In this document: positions 17,766 to 31,456 of the stretch, piece after piece
How the letters are laid out: every line of letters starts with the position of its first letter
How positions within the stretch are numbered: the stretch's first letter is position 1
Assembly (NCBI RefSeq): GCF_029223885.1
Contig: NZ_CP119409.1
Coordinates: 2,010,001 to 2,074,000 of the forward strand
Direction of reading: 5' to 3'
DNA from: Pararhizobium gei
GTDB taxonomy: Bacteria; Pseudomonadota; Alphaproteobacteria; Rhizobiales; Rhizobiaceae
DNA length: 64,000 bases
The notes under the pieces: generated by a model
What the model was told of the DNA's origin: nothing
The model's database searches: none
Seen by the model: the letters and a program-made list of their open reading frames with translations, nothing else
Translations under genes and position numbers: made by a program

Positions 17766-18197
17766 ATGGCTAAGAAAGTTGCAGGCCAGCTCAAGCTTCA
17801 GGTCAAGGCAGGATCGGCGAACCCGTCCCCGCCAATCGGCCCGGCGCTTGGTCAGCGTGGCGTAAACATCATGGAATTCTGCAAGGCGTTCAATGCCGCC
17901 ACGCAGGAACTTGAAAAGGGTATGCCGATTCCGGTCGTCATCACCTATTACCAGGACAAGTCCTTCACCTTCATCATGAAGCAGCCGCCGGTCAGCTACT
18001 TCCTGAAGAAGGAAGCAAAGCTGACCTCGGGTTCGAAGACCCCGGGCAAGGGCGCGGTTGCAGGCAAGCTCACCAAGGCTCAGATCAAGTCGATCGCCGA
18101 AGCCAAGATGAAGGACCTGAACGCAGCCGATATCGAAGGCGCAATGACCATGATCGAGGGCTCCGCCCGCGCCATGGGTCTGGAAGTGGTGGCTTAA
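17766..18197 (+). CDS. rplK: 50S ribosomal protein L11
   Basis: A 143-aa L11 that binds the GTPase-associated centre of 23S rRNA. The N-terminal domain has [28 protein letters not shown] with the proline-rich switch. The C-terminal RNA-binding domain has [32 protein letters not shown]. The length is normal. AGAGA lies close to the ATG, and rplA follows after 4 bases, so the two are one transcriptional unit. Confidence 0.98.
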   Translation: MAKKVAGQLKLQVKAGSANPSPPIGPALGQRGVNIMEFCKAFNAATQELEKGMPIPVVITYYQDKSFTFIMKQPPVSYFLKKEAKLTSGSKTPGKGAVAGKLTKAQIKSIAEAKMKDLNAADIEGAMTMIEGSARAMGLEVVA

Positions 18198-18201
18198 GAT
18201 C

Positions 18202-18900
18202 ATGGCAAAGCTAGCAAAGCGTGTACAGAAGACCCGCGAAGGCGTCGATCCGACGAAGCTCGTCGGTCTGACCGAAGCCATTTCGATGGTCAAGGAACGG
18301 GCGATCGCCAAGTTCGACGAAACCATCGAAGTTGCGATGAACCTCGGCGTCGATCCGCGTCATGCCGACCAGATGGTCCGTGGCGTCGTCAATCTGCCGA
18401 ACGGCACCGGCCGTGACGTTCGCGTTGCCGTGTTCGCACGGGGTGCCAAGGCTGATGAAGCCAAGGCTGCCGGTGCGGACATCGTCGGCGCAGAGGATCT
18501 GGTCGAAATCGTTCAGGGCGGCAAGATCGACTTCGATCGTTGCATCGCAACACCGGACATGATGCCGCTCGTCGGTCGTCTCGGCAAGGTTCTCGGTCCC
18601 CGCGGCATGATGCCGAACCCGAAGGTCGGGACCGTCACCATGGACGTCGCCGGTGCTGTCAAGGCATCGAAGGGCGGCGCTGTCGAGTTCCGGGTCGAGA
18701 AGGCTGGTATCGTCCATGCCGGTATCGGCAAGGCTTCGTTCACGGCGGAAGCCATCGAACAGAACATTCGCGCCTTCGCCGATGCAGTCATCAAGGCAAA
18801 GCCGTCGGGTGCCAAGGGCAACTACGTCAAGCGCGTGGCGATTTCCTCGACCATGGGCCCAGGCGTCAAGATCGACCCGTCGACCGTCAACGTCGCTTAA
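18202..18900 (+). CDS. rplA: 50S ribosomal protein L1
   Basis: A 232-aa L1 forming the mobile L1 stalk at the ribosomal E site, and in many bacteria a translational repressor of the rplKA message. Family motifs include the segment [37 protein letters not shown] and [18 protein letters not shown]. It follows rplK directly. The next 333 bases are untranslated leader for rplJL. Confidence 0.98.
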   Translation: MAKLAKRVQKTREGVDPTKLVGLTEAISMVKERAIAKFDETIEVAMNLGVDPRHADQMVRGVVNLPNGTGRDVRVAVFARGAKADEAKAAGADIVGAEDLVEIVQGGKIDFDRCIATPDMMPLVGRLGKVLGPRGMMPNPKVGTVTMDVAGAVKASKGGAVEFRVEKAGIVHAGIGKASFTAEAIEQNIRAFADAVIKAKPSGAKGNYVKRVAISSTMGPGVKIDPSTVNVA

Positions 18901-18971
18901 CAGTTCATCCGGACTTCGGTCCGGTCCAAGATTTCCGGCCTTTCGGGGCCGGGAATTCCGGGATCAAACCC

Positions 18972-19041
18972 GGAACTCCTGTCCGAGATTGCAGGTGGTT
19001 ATCCCTTAATCACTTCAGCCTGCATGAGATGGGTGAGTCCC
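18972..19041 (+). promoter_or_regulatory. Ribosomal protein L10 leader
   Basis: Stem TGCAGG (18990-18995) with CCTGCA (19019-19024) is flanked by internal-loop segments CCGAGAT and GAGATGGG that resemble the kink-turn of the L10(L12)4 binding site. An outer helix of GGAACTC with GAGTCC surrounds it. L10 complexed with L7/L12 binds such a leader to repress rplJL translation. Position (about 190 bases before rplJ) and layout fit the Rfam L10 leader class; this is by inspection, not a covariance-model score. Confidence 0.65.
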
Positions 19042-19154
19042 GAATTTCATTTGACGCGCTTTAAGCGTGGGAATTCGGTTCGAACCTCGGCTTGCCTTGT
19101 GCCGGACCCGCTCATGCGGGAACGCGCAGGGGACAGGATCCTCGAGCGTTGCTT

Positions 19155-19217
19155 GGGATCATCTCAGATCCCTTGTGGCAAAGGTAAACCGACTGGTTCC
19201 ACATTTTGTGGTCCAGT
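19155..19217 (+). promoter_or_regulatory. Two further hairpins in the rplJ leader
   Basis: GGGATC-loop-GATCCC at 19155-19172, then ACTGG-TT-CCAC with GTGG-T-CCAGT at 19192-19217. The second ends a few bases before the rplJ ribosome-binding site and could sequester or expose it, depending on L10 binding upstream. Confidence 0.45.
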
Positions 19218-19233
19218 CAACTGGAGATAGGCA

Positions 19234-19755
19234 GTGGAAAGAGCGGAAAAACGCGAATTCGTCACGGAGCTGAACGATGCCTTCAAGGGCGCCGGTTCGG
19301 TTGTCGTGGCCCACTATGCTGGTGTCACAGTCGCACAGATGAACGATTTTCGTTCAAAGATGCGCGCTGCTGGCGGCACCGTCAAAGTCGCGAAGAACCG
19401 CCTGGCCAAGATCGCCCTTCAGGGTACGGAAGCCGAAGGGATGTCCAATCTCTTCAAGGGTCAGACGCTGGTTGCATTCAGCGCCGACCCGGTAACGGCT
19501 CCAAAGGTTGTCATGGATTTCGCCAAGACCAACGACAAGATCGTTGTGCTGGGCGGCGCCATGGGAGCAACGACGCTCAACGCGGACGCAGTCAAGTCGC
19601 TTGCGACCCTGCCTTCGCTGGATGAGCTGCGCGCGAAGCTGCTGGGCATGATCCAGACACCGGCTACCCGCATCGCAAGCGTTGTTGCAGCACCGGCAAG
19701 CCAGCTTGCCCGCGTGTTCGCAGCCTATGCCAAGAAGGACGAAGAAGCCGCATAA
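19234..19755 (+). CDS. rplJ: 50S ribosomal protein L10
   Basis: A 173-aa L10, the base of the L7/L12 stalk. It starts with GTG at 19234 (reads [15 protein letters not shown]), supported by GGAGATAG just upstream and by the family N-terminus. Features are [31 protein letters not shown], and the C-terminal L12-binding helix with alanines ([17 protein letters not shown]). It is expressed with rplL and probably repressed by its own protein through the leader at 18972. Confidence 0.97.
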   Translation: MERAEKREFVTELNDAFKGAGSVVVAHYAGVTVAQMNDFRSKMRAAGGTVKVAKNRLAKIALQGTEAEGMSNLFKGQTLVAFSADPVTAPKVVMDFAKTNDKIVVLGGAMGATTLNADAVKSLATLPSLDELRAKLLGMIQTPATRIASVVAAPASQLARVFAAYAKKDEEAA

Positions 19756-19814
19756 GGCGGTTTTTCGTTGTTTATATCTAACCAAGTTCGAACCGAACAA
19801 AAGGAACTATCAAA

Positions 19815-20189
19815 ATGGCTGATCTCGCAAAGATCGTAGACGACCTGTCCTCGCTGACCGTTCTGGAAGCTGCAGAACTGTCGAAGCTTCTCGAAGAAAA
19901 GTGGGGCGTTTCGGCTGCTGCTCCGGTTGCTGCCGCTGCTGGCGGCGCTGCTGTTGCTGCCGTCGTTGAAGAAGAAAAGACCGAGTTCGACGTTATCCTC
20001 GCTGATATCGGCGCGAACAAGATCAACGTCATCAAGGAAGTCCGCGCAATCACAGGCCTCGGCCTGAAGGAAGCCAAGGACCTCGTTGAAGCTGCTCCGA
20101 AGGCCGTCAAGGAAGGCGTCACCAAGGCTGAAGCTGCTGATCTCAAGAAGAAGCTCGAAGACGCTGGCGCCAAGGTTGACGTCAAGTAA
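19815..20189 (+). CDS. rplL: 50S ribosomal protein L7/L12
   Basis: A 124-aa L7/L12, the multicopy stalk protein that recruits translation GTPases. The N-terminal dimerisation domain ([31 protein letters not shown]), an alanine/valine-rich hinge and the globular C-terminal domain ([39 protein letters not shown]) are all present. It is complete. Two hairpins in the gap to rpoB may set the ratio of L7/L12 to RNA polymerase. Confidence 0.98.
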   Translation: MADLAKIVDDLSSLTVLEAAELSKLLEEKWGVSAAAPVAAAAGGAAVAAVVEEEKTEFDVILADIGANKINVIKEVRAITGLGLKEAKDLVEAAPKAVKEGVTKAEAADLKKKLEDAGAKVDVK

Positions 20190-20206
20190 TCGTGCCTGTT
20201 TCGAAG

Positions 20207-20238
20207 GAGGGGTAGCCTGAAAAGGCTGCCTCTCTTTC
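20207..20238 (+). terminator. Attenuator-like hairpin between rplL and rpoB
   Basis: A 12-bp stem (20207-20218 with 20223-20234, two G-U pairs) is capped by a GAAA tetraloop and followed by TTTC. In enterobacteria the rplL-rpoB gap holds a partial terminator; this is a probable equivalent. Confidence 0.55.
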
Positions 20239-20254
20239 ATCGCTTTTCGGACGT

Positions 20255-20291
20255 ATTACCCAAAAGCCCGTTGAAACGGCTTTTGGGTAAT
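20255..20291 (+). promoter_or_regulatory. Long perfect hairpin upstream of rpoB
   Basis: ATTACCCAAAAGCC (20255-20268) pairs perfectly with GGCTTTTGGGTAAT (20278-20291) around a 9-base loop. It has no U-tract. A role as RNase III processing site, as at the rplL-rpoB junction of E. coli, is plausible but inferred. Confidence 0.45.
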
Positions 20292-20449
20292 GGGTTCTTC
20301 AAGAGGATGGTCTCGAACCGAACTGCCAGGCGAACCGGCCGGCTGCTTCGGGAAGTGAGACGAGTTTGAACGATCCATTAATTGACGGAACCGCCTGGCC
20401 AGCGGTGGCCGTCTGTTGCAGGCCCGGGTGCAATTTTAAAGGAGCGACG

Positions 20450-23400
20450 ATGGCTCAGACCCTTTCGTTTAACGGTCGCAGGCGCGTACGCAAGTTTTTC
20501 GGTAAAATTCCAGAAGTCGCAGAAATGCCGAACCTCATCGAGGTTCAGAAGGCATCCTACGACCAGTTCCTCATGGTCGACGAGCCACAGGGCGGTCGTC
20601 CGGACGAGGGGCTCCAGTCCGTTTTCAAGTCCGTCTTCCCGATCACGGATTTCTCCGGCGCTTCGATGCTCGAATTCGTATCCTACGAGTTCGAACAGCC
20701 GAAGTTCGACGTCGAGGAATGCCGTCAGCGCGATCTGACCTATGCTGCGCCGCTCAAGGTGACGCTGCGCCTCATCGTGTTCGATATCGACGAGGATACG
20801 GGCGCAAAGTCCATCAAGGACATCAAGGAACAGAACGTCTACATGGGCGACATGCCGCTCATGACCAACAACGGTACGTTCATCGTCAACGGCACCGAGC
20901 GCGTCATCGTCTCCCAGATGCACCGTTCGCCAGGCGTGTTCTTCGACCATGACAAGGGCAAGAGCCATTCGTCGGGCAAGCTTCTGTTTGCGGCCCGCGT
21001 CATTCCGTATCGCGGCTCCTGGCTGGACATCGAGTTCGATGCCAAGGACGTTGTCCATGCACGTATCGACCGCCGCCGCAAGATTCCCGTCACATCGCTT
21101 TTGATGGCGCTCGGCATGGATGGCGAATCCATTCTCGAGACATTCTATACCAAGTCGCTCTACGCCCGTGACGGCAAGGGCTGGCGGATTCCTTTCCAGC
21201 CGGAAACCTTGAAGGGCCAGAAGGCTTTGTCCGACCTGATCGACGCCGATACCGGCGAAGTGGTCGTTGAGTCCGGCAAGAAGCTGACGCCGCGCCTGTT
21301 GAAGACGCTGACGGAAAAGGGCCTCAAGGCCATCAAGGCGACCGACGACGAACTTTATGGCAACTTCCTCGCCGAAGATCTCGTCAACATGCAGACGGGC
21401 GAGATTTTCCTCGAAGCCGGCGACGAGATCGACGAGAAGACGCTCGGCGTCATCCTGGCATCAGGGTTCGATGAGATCCCCGTTCTGGATATCGACCATA
21501 TCAATGTGGGTGCCTATATCCGCAACACGCTGGCCGTGGACAAGAACGAGAATCGTCAGGATGCTCTGTTCGATATCTACCGCGTCATGCGTCCGGGTGA
21601 GCCGCCGACAATGGATTCGGCCGAAGCCATGTTCAATACGCTGTTCTTCGATGCCGAGCGCTACGATCTTTCGGCCGTCGGCCGCGTAAAGATGAACATG
21701 CGTCTCGATCTCGACGCTGCAGACACCGTTCGCACGCTTCGCAAGGAAGACATCTTGGCCGTGGTCAAGATGCTGGTCGATCTCCGCGACGGCAAGGGTG
21801 AAATCGACGACATCGACAATCTCGGCAACCGCCGTGTGCGTTCGGTCGGCGAATTGATGGAAAACCAGTACCGTCTCGGCCTGCTCCGCATGGAGCGCGC
21901 GATCAAGGAACGTATGTCCTCGATCGAAATCGATACGGTCATGCCGCAGGATCTGATCAACGCCAAGCCGGCGGCTGCGGCCGTTCGCGAATTCTTCGGC
22001 TCTTCGCAGCTGTCGCAGTTCATGGACCAGGTCAATCCGCTGTCGGAAATCACCCACAAGCGCCGCCTTTCGGCTCTTGGACCGGGCGGTCTGACGCGCG
22101 AACGTGCGGGCTTCGAAGTCCGCGACGTTCATCCGACCCATTACGGCCGTATCTGCCCGATCGAAACGCCGGAAGGTCCGAACATCGGTCTGATCAACTC
22201 GCTGGCGACCTTTGCCCGCGTCAACAAGTACGGCTTTATCGAAAGCCCTTACCGCAAGATCATCGACGGCAAGGTTACAAAGGACGTCGTCTATCTCTCG
22301 GCGATGGAAGAAGCCAAGTATCACGTGGCCCAGGCCAACTCCGAGCTGAATGCGGATCAGTCCTTCGTCGAAGAGTTTGTCGTTTGCCGTCATGCCGGCG
22401 ACGTCATGCTTGCGCCGCGCGATATCGTCAACCTGATGGATGTGTCGCCGAAGCAGCTCGTTTCGGTCGCCGCAGCGCTTATCCCGTTCCTGGAAAACGA
22501 CGACGCCAACCGTGCTTTGATGGGCTCCAACATGCAGCGCCAGGCCGTGCCTCTGCTGCGTGCCGAAGCGCCTTTTGTCGGCACCGGCATGGAACCGATC
22601 GTTGCCCGGGACTCCGGTGCAGCGATTGCAGCCCGTCGCGGCGGTGTGGTTGACCAGGTCGATGCGACCCGTATCGTTATCCGGGCAACGGAAGATCTCG
22701 AGTCGGGCAAGTCCGGCGTCGATATCTACCGTCTGCAGAAATTCCAGCGCTCCAACCAGAACACCTGCGTCAACCAGCGTCCGCTGGTCACCGTCGGTGA
22801 CATCCTGAACAAGGGTGACATCATCGCGGACGGTCCTTCGACCGATCTCGGCGATCTGGCGCTCGGCCGCAATGCGCTCGTCGCGTTTATGCCGTGGAAC
22901 GGCTACAACTACGAAGACTCGATCCTGCTTTCCGAGCGGATCGTCCGCGACGACGTGTTCACGTCCATCCACATCGAGGAATTCGAAGTGATGGCACGCG
23001 ACACCAAGCTGGGTCCGGAAGAAATCACGCGTGACATTCCGAACGTTTCGGAAGAGGCGCTGAAGAACCTCGACGAAGCCGGCATCGTTTATATCGGTGC
23101 GGAAGTCCAGCCCGGCGATATCCTTGTCGGCAAAATCACGCCGAAGGGCGAAAGCCCGATGACGCCGGAAGAAAAGCTTCTGCGCGCCATCTTCGGCGAA
23201 AAGGCGTCCGACGTTCGCGACACCTCCATGCGCATGCCTCCGGGCACCTTCGGCACCATCGTCGAAGTCCGTGTCTTCAACCGCCACGGTGTGGAAAAAG
23301 ACGAGCGTGCGATGGCGATCGAGCGGGAAGAGATCGAGCGTCTTGCCAAGGACCGCGACGACGAACAGGCGATCCTTGACCGCAACGTCTACTCCCGTCT

Positions 23401-24595
23401 CCTCGACATGCTGCGCGGCCACGTCGCTGTTGCAGGTCCGAAGGGCTTCAAGAAGGGCACTGAGCTCTCCAACGCCGTCATTTCTGAATATCCTCGCTCG
23501 CAGTGGTGGATGTTCGCGACGGAAGACGAAAAGGCTCAGGGCGAAGTCGAAGCGTTGCGTGGGCAGTACGACGAATCCAAGTCGCTGCTTGAGCATCGCT
23601 TCATGGACAAGGTCGAGAAGGTCCAGCGCGGCGATGAAATGCCTCCGGGCGTCATGAAGATGGTCAAGGTCTTTGTCGCTGTGAAGCGCAAGATCCAGCC
23701 GGGCGACAAGATGGCCGGCCGTCATGGCAACAAGGGTGTCGTGTCGCGGATTGTTCCGGTCGAGGACATGCCGTTCCTCGAAGACGGCACGCATGTCGAC
23801 GTGGTGCTGAACCCGCTCGGCGTTCCCTCCCGCATGAATGTCGGCCAGATTTTGGAGACGCATCTGGGCTGGGCCTGCGCCGGCATGGGCAAGAAGATCG
23901 GCGCCATGCTCGACGCCTACAAGGCTGGGTCTGAAATTCAGCCGCTCCGCGACGTGATCGATAGCGTTATCGGTTCCGGTCCAAAGGGTGAGCCGATCAA
24001 GGACTATGACGACGAATCGATCGTTCGTCTGGCCGAGCAGACCCGTCGCGGCGTATCCATCGCCACCCCGGTGTTCGACGGCGCGGTGGAAGCCGATGTC
24101 AACGAGATGCTGGAACAGGCGGGGCTGAAGGTTTCGGGCCAGTCGACGCTGTATGATGGCCGGACCGGCGACCAGTTCGACCGTCAGGTAACTGTCGGCT
24201 ACATCTACATGCTGAAGCTGAACCACCTTGTCGATGACAAGATCCACGCCCGTTCGATCGGTCCTTACTCGCTCGTGACCCAGCAGCCATTGGGCGGCAA
24301 GGCGCAGTTCGGCGGTCAGCGTTTCGGGGAAATGGAGGTCTGGGCTCTGGAAGCTTACGGCGCCGCCTACACCCTGCAGGAAATGCTGACGGTGAAGTCC
24401 GACGACGTGGCCGGTCGTACCAAGGTCTATGAGGCGATCGTCCGAGGCGACGACACCTTCGAGGCGGGTATTCCCGAGAGCTTCAACGTTCTTGTCAAGG
24501 AAATGCGCTCACTGGGCCTTTCCGTCGAACTGGAGAATTCCAAGCTCGACGAGCTCAACGCCGCGAACCAGCAATTGCCGGACGCAGCCGAGTAG
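20450..24595 (+). CDS. rpoB: DNA-directed RNA polymerase subunit beta
   Basis: A beta subunit of 1381 aa. It starts [18 protein letters not shown] at 20450 with AAGGAG 5 bases upstream; an in-frame start at 20366 would add 28 non-conserved residues. Landmarks are the rifampicin/fork region [33 protein letters not shown] (wild-type-looking: [19 protein letters not shown]), [15 protein letters not shown], and [17 protein letters not shown] near the active centre. The C-terminal [19 protein letters not shown] clamp segment is intact. rpoC follows. Confidence 0.98.
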   Translation: MAQTLSFNGRRRVRKFFGKIPEVAEMPNLIEVQKASYDQFLMVDEPQGGRPDEGLQSVFKSVFPITDFSGASMLEFVSYEFEQPKFDVEECRQRDLTYAAPLKVTLRLIVFDIDEDTGAKSIKDIKEQNVYMGDMPLMTNNGTFIVNGTERVIVSQMHRSPGVFFDHDKGKSHSSGKLLFAARVIPYRGSWLDIEFDAKDVVHARIDRRRKIPVTSLLMALGMDGESILETFYTKSLYARDGKGWRIPFQPETLKGQKALSDLIDADTGEVVVESGKKLTPRLLKTLTEKGLKAIKATDDELYGNFLAEDLVNMQTGEIFLEAGDEIDEKTLGVILASGFDEIPVLDIDHINVGAYIRNTLAVDKNENRQDALFDIYRVMRPGEPPTMDSAEAMFNTLFFDAERYDLSAVGRVKMNMRLDLDAADTVRTLRKEDILAVVKMLVDLRDGKGEIDDIDNLGNRRVRSVGELMENQYRLGLLRMERAIKERMSSIEIDTVMPQDLINAKPAAAAVREFFGSSQLSQFMDQVNPLSEITHKRRLSALGPGGLTRERAGFEVRDVHPTHYGRICPIETPEGPNIGLINSLATFARVNKYGFIESPYRKIIDGKVTKDVVYLSAMEEAKYHVAQANSELNADQSFVEEFVVCRHAGDVMLAPRDIVNLMDVSPKQLVSVAAALIPFLENDDANRALMGSNMQRQAVPLLRAEAPFVGTGMEPIVARDSGAAIAARRGGVVDQVDATRIVIRATEDLESGKSGVDIYRLQKFQRSNQNTCVNQRPLVTVGDILNKGDIIADGPSTDLGDLALGRNALVAFMPWNGYNYEDSILLSERIVRDDVFTSIHIEEFEVMARDTKLGPEEITRDIPNVSEEALKNLDEAGIVYIGAEVQPGDILVGKITPKGESPMTPEEKLLRAIFGEKASDVRDTSMRMPPGTFGTIVEVRVFNRHGVEKDERAMAIEREEIERLAKDRDDEQAILDRNVYSRLLDMLRGHVAVAGPKGFKKGTELSNAVISEYPRSQWWMFATEDEKAQGEVEALRGQYDESKSLLEHRFMDKVEKVQRGDEMPPGVMKMVKVFVAVKRKIQPGDKMAGRHGNKGVVSRIVPVEDMPFLEDGTHVDVVLNPLGVPSRMNVGQILETHLGWACAGMGKKIGAMLDAYKAGSEIQPLRDVIDSVIGSGPKGEPIKDYDDESIVRLAEQTRRGVSIATPVFDGAVEADVNEMLEQAGLKVSGQSTLYDGRTGDQFDRQVTVGYIYMLKLNHLVDDKIHARSIGPYSLVTQQPLGGKAQFGGQRFGEMEVWALEAYGAAYTLQEMLTVKSDDVAGRTKVYEAIVRGDDTFEAGIPESFNVLVKEMRSLGLSVELENSKLDELNAANQQLPDAAE

Positions 24596-24787
24596 AAAAT
24601 CGAGGTGCGTGCCGCCGTAGCGGCGGCGCGCACCATTTCCGCCCGCGTTTCGCGTTGATGAAACCGGGTAGGAAATGCGGCCGCATTGACTGCGGTTTTA
24701 TCCATTTCAGGGCTGCGGTCCGGCTCCCGGGATTTGCCGGAACCGTCCAGCCAAGATGAGGGCGATACGCCCACGAAGGAGATAGGC

Positions 24788-28996
<4,209 letters not shown>

Positions 28997-29008
28997 GGTT
29001 TGAAAGGC

Positions 29009-29029
29009 GAGGGCGGTTCTGCCGCCCTC
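29009..29029 (+). terminator. Hairpin after rpoC
   Basis: GAGGGCGG with CCGCCCTC around a 5-base loop, 13 bases after the rpoC stop. No U-tract follows; it may stabilise the 3' end. Confidence 0.5.
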
Positions 29030-29043
29030 AGAACGACGATCGA

Positions 29044-29078
29044 AAAAGCCGCTCGGAGCGATCCGGGCGGCTTTTGTT
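29044..29078 (+). terminator. Intrinsic terminator of the rpoBC transcript
   Basis: A long interrupted stem (AAAAGCCGC ... GCGGCTTTT, extended inward by CGG/CCG) is followed by GTTTG. It could also serve the converging minus-strand gene, because the stem begins with an A-run. Confidence 0.75.
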
Positions 29079-29111
29079 TGCGATAATAGACAATGGAGAG
29101 GGGCTGCTGAC

Positions 29112-29567
29112 CTATTGTTCGGGACGATCAACATACCTTGCATAGTCGCAGATAGACGTAAAATAGAACGTCTGTCCCGCAAACTCCGTTTTCATCACAC
29201 CAAGTTCGATCAATCCAAATTTATCATTGTTGTAATAGAAGGCGGCGTTGAGGAAGTCCCCCAGCCTCCCGCAGTCTCCGAAACCAGAACCTGTGTAGAT
29301 AGGCAGGGTTTTCTGGTCGAAATCGCCTTTCACGATGTGCTCGATTTCGAAATCGCCGCGGGTGACTCGTGTGGCCTCGTCCGTTGATGCCGGATCCCGT
29401 ATCTCTACGCCGTAGGTGACCGTCCGCATGCGTCCTTTCAGAACGAGGTGGGCGTCAGAAAACTTTTGCTTATCCGAACTCTCTTCGCAACTGCAGGCAT
29501 ATGCTTCCGAGGCCGTCGCGACCCAAAGAACGAGAGCGGCGAGAAAGACGGCTTGCAGGATTTTCAT
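29112..29567 (-). CDS. Putative secreted Cys-rich protein, unknown function
   Basis: A 151-aa protein with a clear signal peptide (KILQAVFLAALVLWVATASEAYA). The mature chain begins CSCEE. The early C-x-C followed by FSDAHLVLKGRM, and later cysteines in GDCGRLG and SICDYAR, resemble the netrin-like/TIMP-like fold of small secreted bacterial proteins (cleavage right before a C-x-C). This is a pattern resemblance only. It converges with rpoC and shares the terminator region. Its sequence is intact with no frame problem. Confidence 0.7.
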   Translation of the reverse strand: MKILQAVFLAALVLWVATASEAYACSCEESSDKQKFSDAHLVLKGRMRTVTYGVEIRDPASTDEATRVTRGDFEIEHIVKGDFDQKTLPIYTGSGFGDCGRLGDFLNAAFYYNNDKFGLIELGVMKTEFAGQTFYFTSICDYARYVDRPEQ

Positions 29568-29622
29568 TATCGATTTCTCTGTTGCTCGGCCGCTTTATTG
29601 TAGACCGCCACTGTCAAAATTC

Positions 29623-29919
29623 TTATCCAAACCGGATGATCGCCACTTCTCCCGTCAGCGCGCCCTGATAGGCCGAGGCATGCGGCTCGTCTTCCGGCAC
29701 GTCGGTCAATGTGCCGATCTGGTCGAGATCGGCTTCAAGAAAGCCTTCTTCCGACAGTGCGTTCAGGGCCTCGCGGACGGCGGTGTCGTCGTCGGGCGCG
29801 CGTAGCATGACGTGAATCTCGACACCATCATTATCTCCGTCCCGTTCATAGGCTTTGCCGATGATGATGAAGACCATCGGTTCGTCGAGATTGTTGTCGT
29901 TGTCTGGCGTGGCCGTCAT
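29623..29919 (-). CDS. Hypothetical protein, acidic, cytosolic
   Basis: I do not recognise a family for this 98-aa acidic protein. It has a strand-rich start (EPMVFIIIGKAYER), an acidic loop (DGDNDGVEIHVML), a helix (DDTAVREALNALSEEGFLEADLDQIG) and the ending TGEVAIIRFG. The pattern looks like a small alpha/beta fold with no membrane segment. The ATG at 29919 is chosen because AGAGGA lies about 8 bases upstream; a longer in-frame start at 29955 would run through that site. The upstream 570 bases to rpsL belong to the str operon leader. Confidence 0.65.
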   Translation of the reverse strand: MTATPDNDNNLDEPMVFIIIGKAYERDGDNDGVEIHVMLRAPDDDTAVREALNALSEEGFLEADLDQIGTLTDVPEDEPHASAYQGALTGEVAIIRFG

Positions 29920-30489
29920 CGCGATGTCCTCTTTCGTCAATGTTGGTGAAGACACTACCCCATCGCCTTGCTGTGCGCTGCAAAAAATCGCGTTGGCCGG
30001 TGGATCTTGCGGGCCGACCGATTCTTCGAAACACTGGGCTGCGAATCTGTTTCATGATTCTTTACGGCAGGTCTCGACTTGTTTGATTCATCGGTTTGGA
30101 ACGTTCGCAATACGCCTCAGCCTCCCTCAAAAGCCTTGTTTTGCAGGCATGTCAGGCCCATGCAGCCAAGATTCTTTGTTAACTCCTCTTGACGGCACAC
30201 CCTTAAATCAGTACACCCCGCCGCATCGGAGCCCATGTGAGGCTGGCTGTTTCGGAACGTCGCGTTCTGGAGTTCGCCTCAAACAAGACTCCCAAACGCA
30301 CGCGAGACTGAAAATGCTGCACGCACGACGCCGGAAAGCTGGCGTCCTCTGCTTTTTTGCGGGCCATCTGCCGAAAGGCGGATTGGTCCTCGTTTTGCGC
30401 ATTTGTACGGTCGAAACGTTCGACGCCGCCGGTAACGGCACCGATCCGCCCGCAAGGGTAAAGAGACAGAATTTGTAAGGGATGGTTAT
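29920..30489. other. Long untranslated region upstream of rpsL
   Basis: About 570 bases between a divergent hypothetical gene and rpsL. No convincing coding frame is present. It should hold the str-operon promoter; the best -35-like element is CTTGAC at 30188-30193, followed after 17 bases by GTACAC, a poor -10. I see no strong hairpin resembling a known ribosomal-protein leader. Confidence 0.5.
30188..30216 (+). promoter_or_regulatory. Weak candidate promoter of the str operon
   Basis: CTTGAC (30188-30193), 17-base spacer, GTACAC (30211-30216). The -35 half matches the rhizobial CTTGAC consensus; the -10 half does not match well. Confidence 0.3.
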
Positions 30490-30861
30490 ATGCCTACCGT
30501 AAACCAGCTGATCCGCAAGCCGCGTCAGGCACAGGTAAAGCGCAACAAGGTTCCTGCCCTGCAGGAAAACCCGCAGAAGCGTGGCGTTTGCACGCGCGTT
30601 TACACGACGACCCCGAAGAAGCCGAACTCGGCTCTGCGTAAGGTTGCCAAGATCCGCCTGACCAATGGCTTTGAAGTCATCGGCTATATTCCGGGTGAAG
30701 GCCACAACCTTCAGGAACACTCCGTTGTCATGATCCGCGGCGGCCGCGTCAAGGACTTGCCGGGCGTTCGTTACCACATCATCCGCGGTGTTCTCGATAC
30801 CCAGGGCGTCAAGAACCGCAAGCAGCGCCGTTCGAAGTACGGTGCCAAGCGTCCGAAGTAA
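30490..30861 (+). CDS. rpsL: 30S ribosomal protein S12
   Basis: A 123-aa S12 at the decoding centre, with [23 protein letters not shown] and [13 protein letters not shown]. Lys43 and Lys88, the usual positions of streptomycin-resistance changes, are both lysine, so this allele looks wild type. It is the first gene of rpsL-rpsG-fusA-tuf. Confidence 0.98.
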
Positions 30862-30956
30862 GTCGTGTCCGAAGTCCTTCGGGTTCCGCAATTTTAAGGT
30901 GCTGCGCGAGGTTCTCCGCGTGTTAAGGCATCCGTTCAAGTTTGAGAGACAAAACT

Positions 30957-31427
30957 ATGTCACGTCGTCACAGTGCAGAAAAGCGCGAGATCAACCCGGA
31001 TCCCAAGTTCGGCGATCTGGTGGTCACCAAGTTCATGAACGCCATCATGCTTCATGGTAAGAAGTCGGTTGCTGAAAACATCGTTTACGGTGCGTTCGAT
31101 CTGGTCCAGGGCAAGCTGAAGCAGGAGCCGGTCACCGTGTTCCATTCCGCTCTCGACAACATCGCACCGCATGTCGAAGTGCGTTCGCGCCGCGTCGGTG
31201 GTGCAACCTACCAGGTTCCGGTCGATGTCCGTCCCGAGCGCCGTCAGGCTCTCGCCATCCGCTGGCTGATCGCTGCCGCCCGCAAGCGCAACGAAACCAC
31301 CATGATCGATCGCCTCTGCGGCGAACTCATGGATGCTGCGAATGGCCGTGGTTCCGCTGTCAAGAAGCGCGAAGACACCCACAAGATGGCAGACGCCAAC
31401 CGTGCATTCTCGCATTATCGCTGGTAA
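30957..31427 (+). CDS. rpsG: 30S ribosomal protein S7
   Basis: A 156-aa S7 that nucleates assembly of the 30S head. It starts [20 protein letters not shown] at 30957; an upstream in-frame start would add five residues without support. It contains [19 protein letters not shown] and [23 protein letters not shown]. The C-terminus has the lysine/arginine-rich [21 protein letters not shown]. It sits between rpsL and fusA. Confidence 0.98.
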   Translation: MSRRHSAEKREINPDPKFGDLVVTKFMNAIMLHGKKSVAENIVYGAFDLVQGKLKQEPVTVFHSALDNIAPHVEVRSRRVGGATYQVPVDVRPERRQALAIRWLIAAARKRNETTMIDRLCGELMDAANGRGSAVKKREDTHKMADANRAFSHYRW

Positions 31428-31456
31428 TCGACGTACAATTTCGAAAGGCAGTCATT

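Noticed and set aside
21461..24247. Very long open frame on the minus strand inside rpoB
   Set aside because: It is the antisense shadow of a highly codon-biased GC-rich gene, has no ribosome-binding site and no recognisable protein motif. The same holds for long minus-strand frames inside rpoC, fusA and both tuf genes.
30490..30861. Streptomycin-resistant rpsL allele
   Set aside because: Lys43 and Lys88 are both unchanged.
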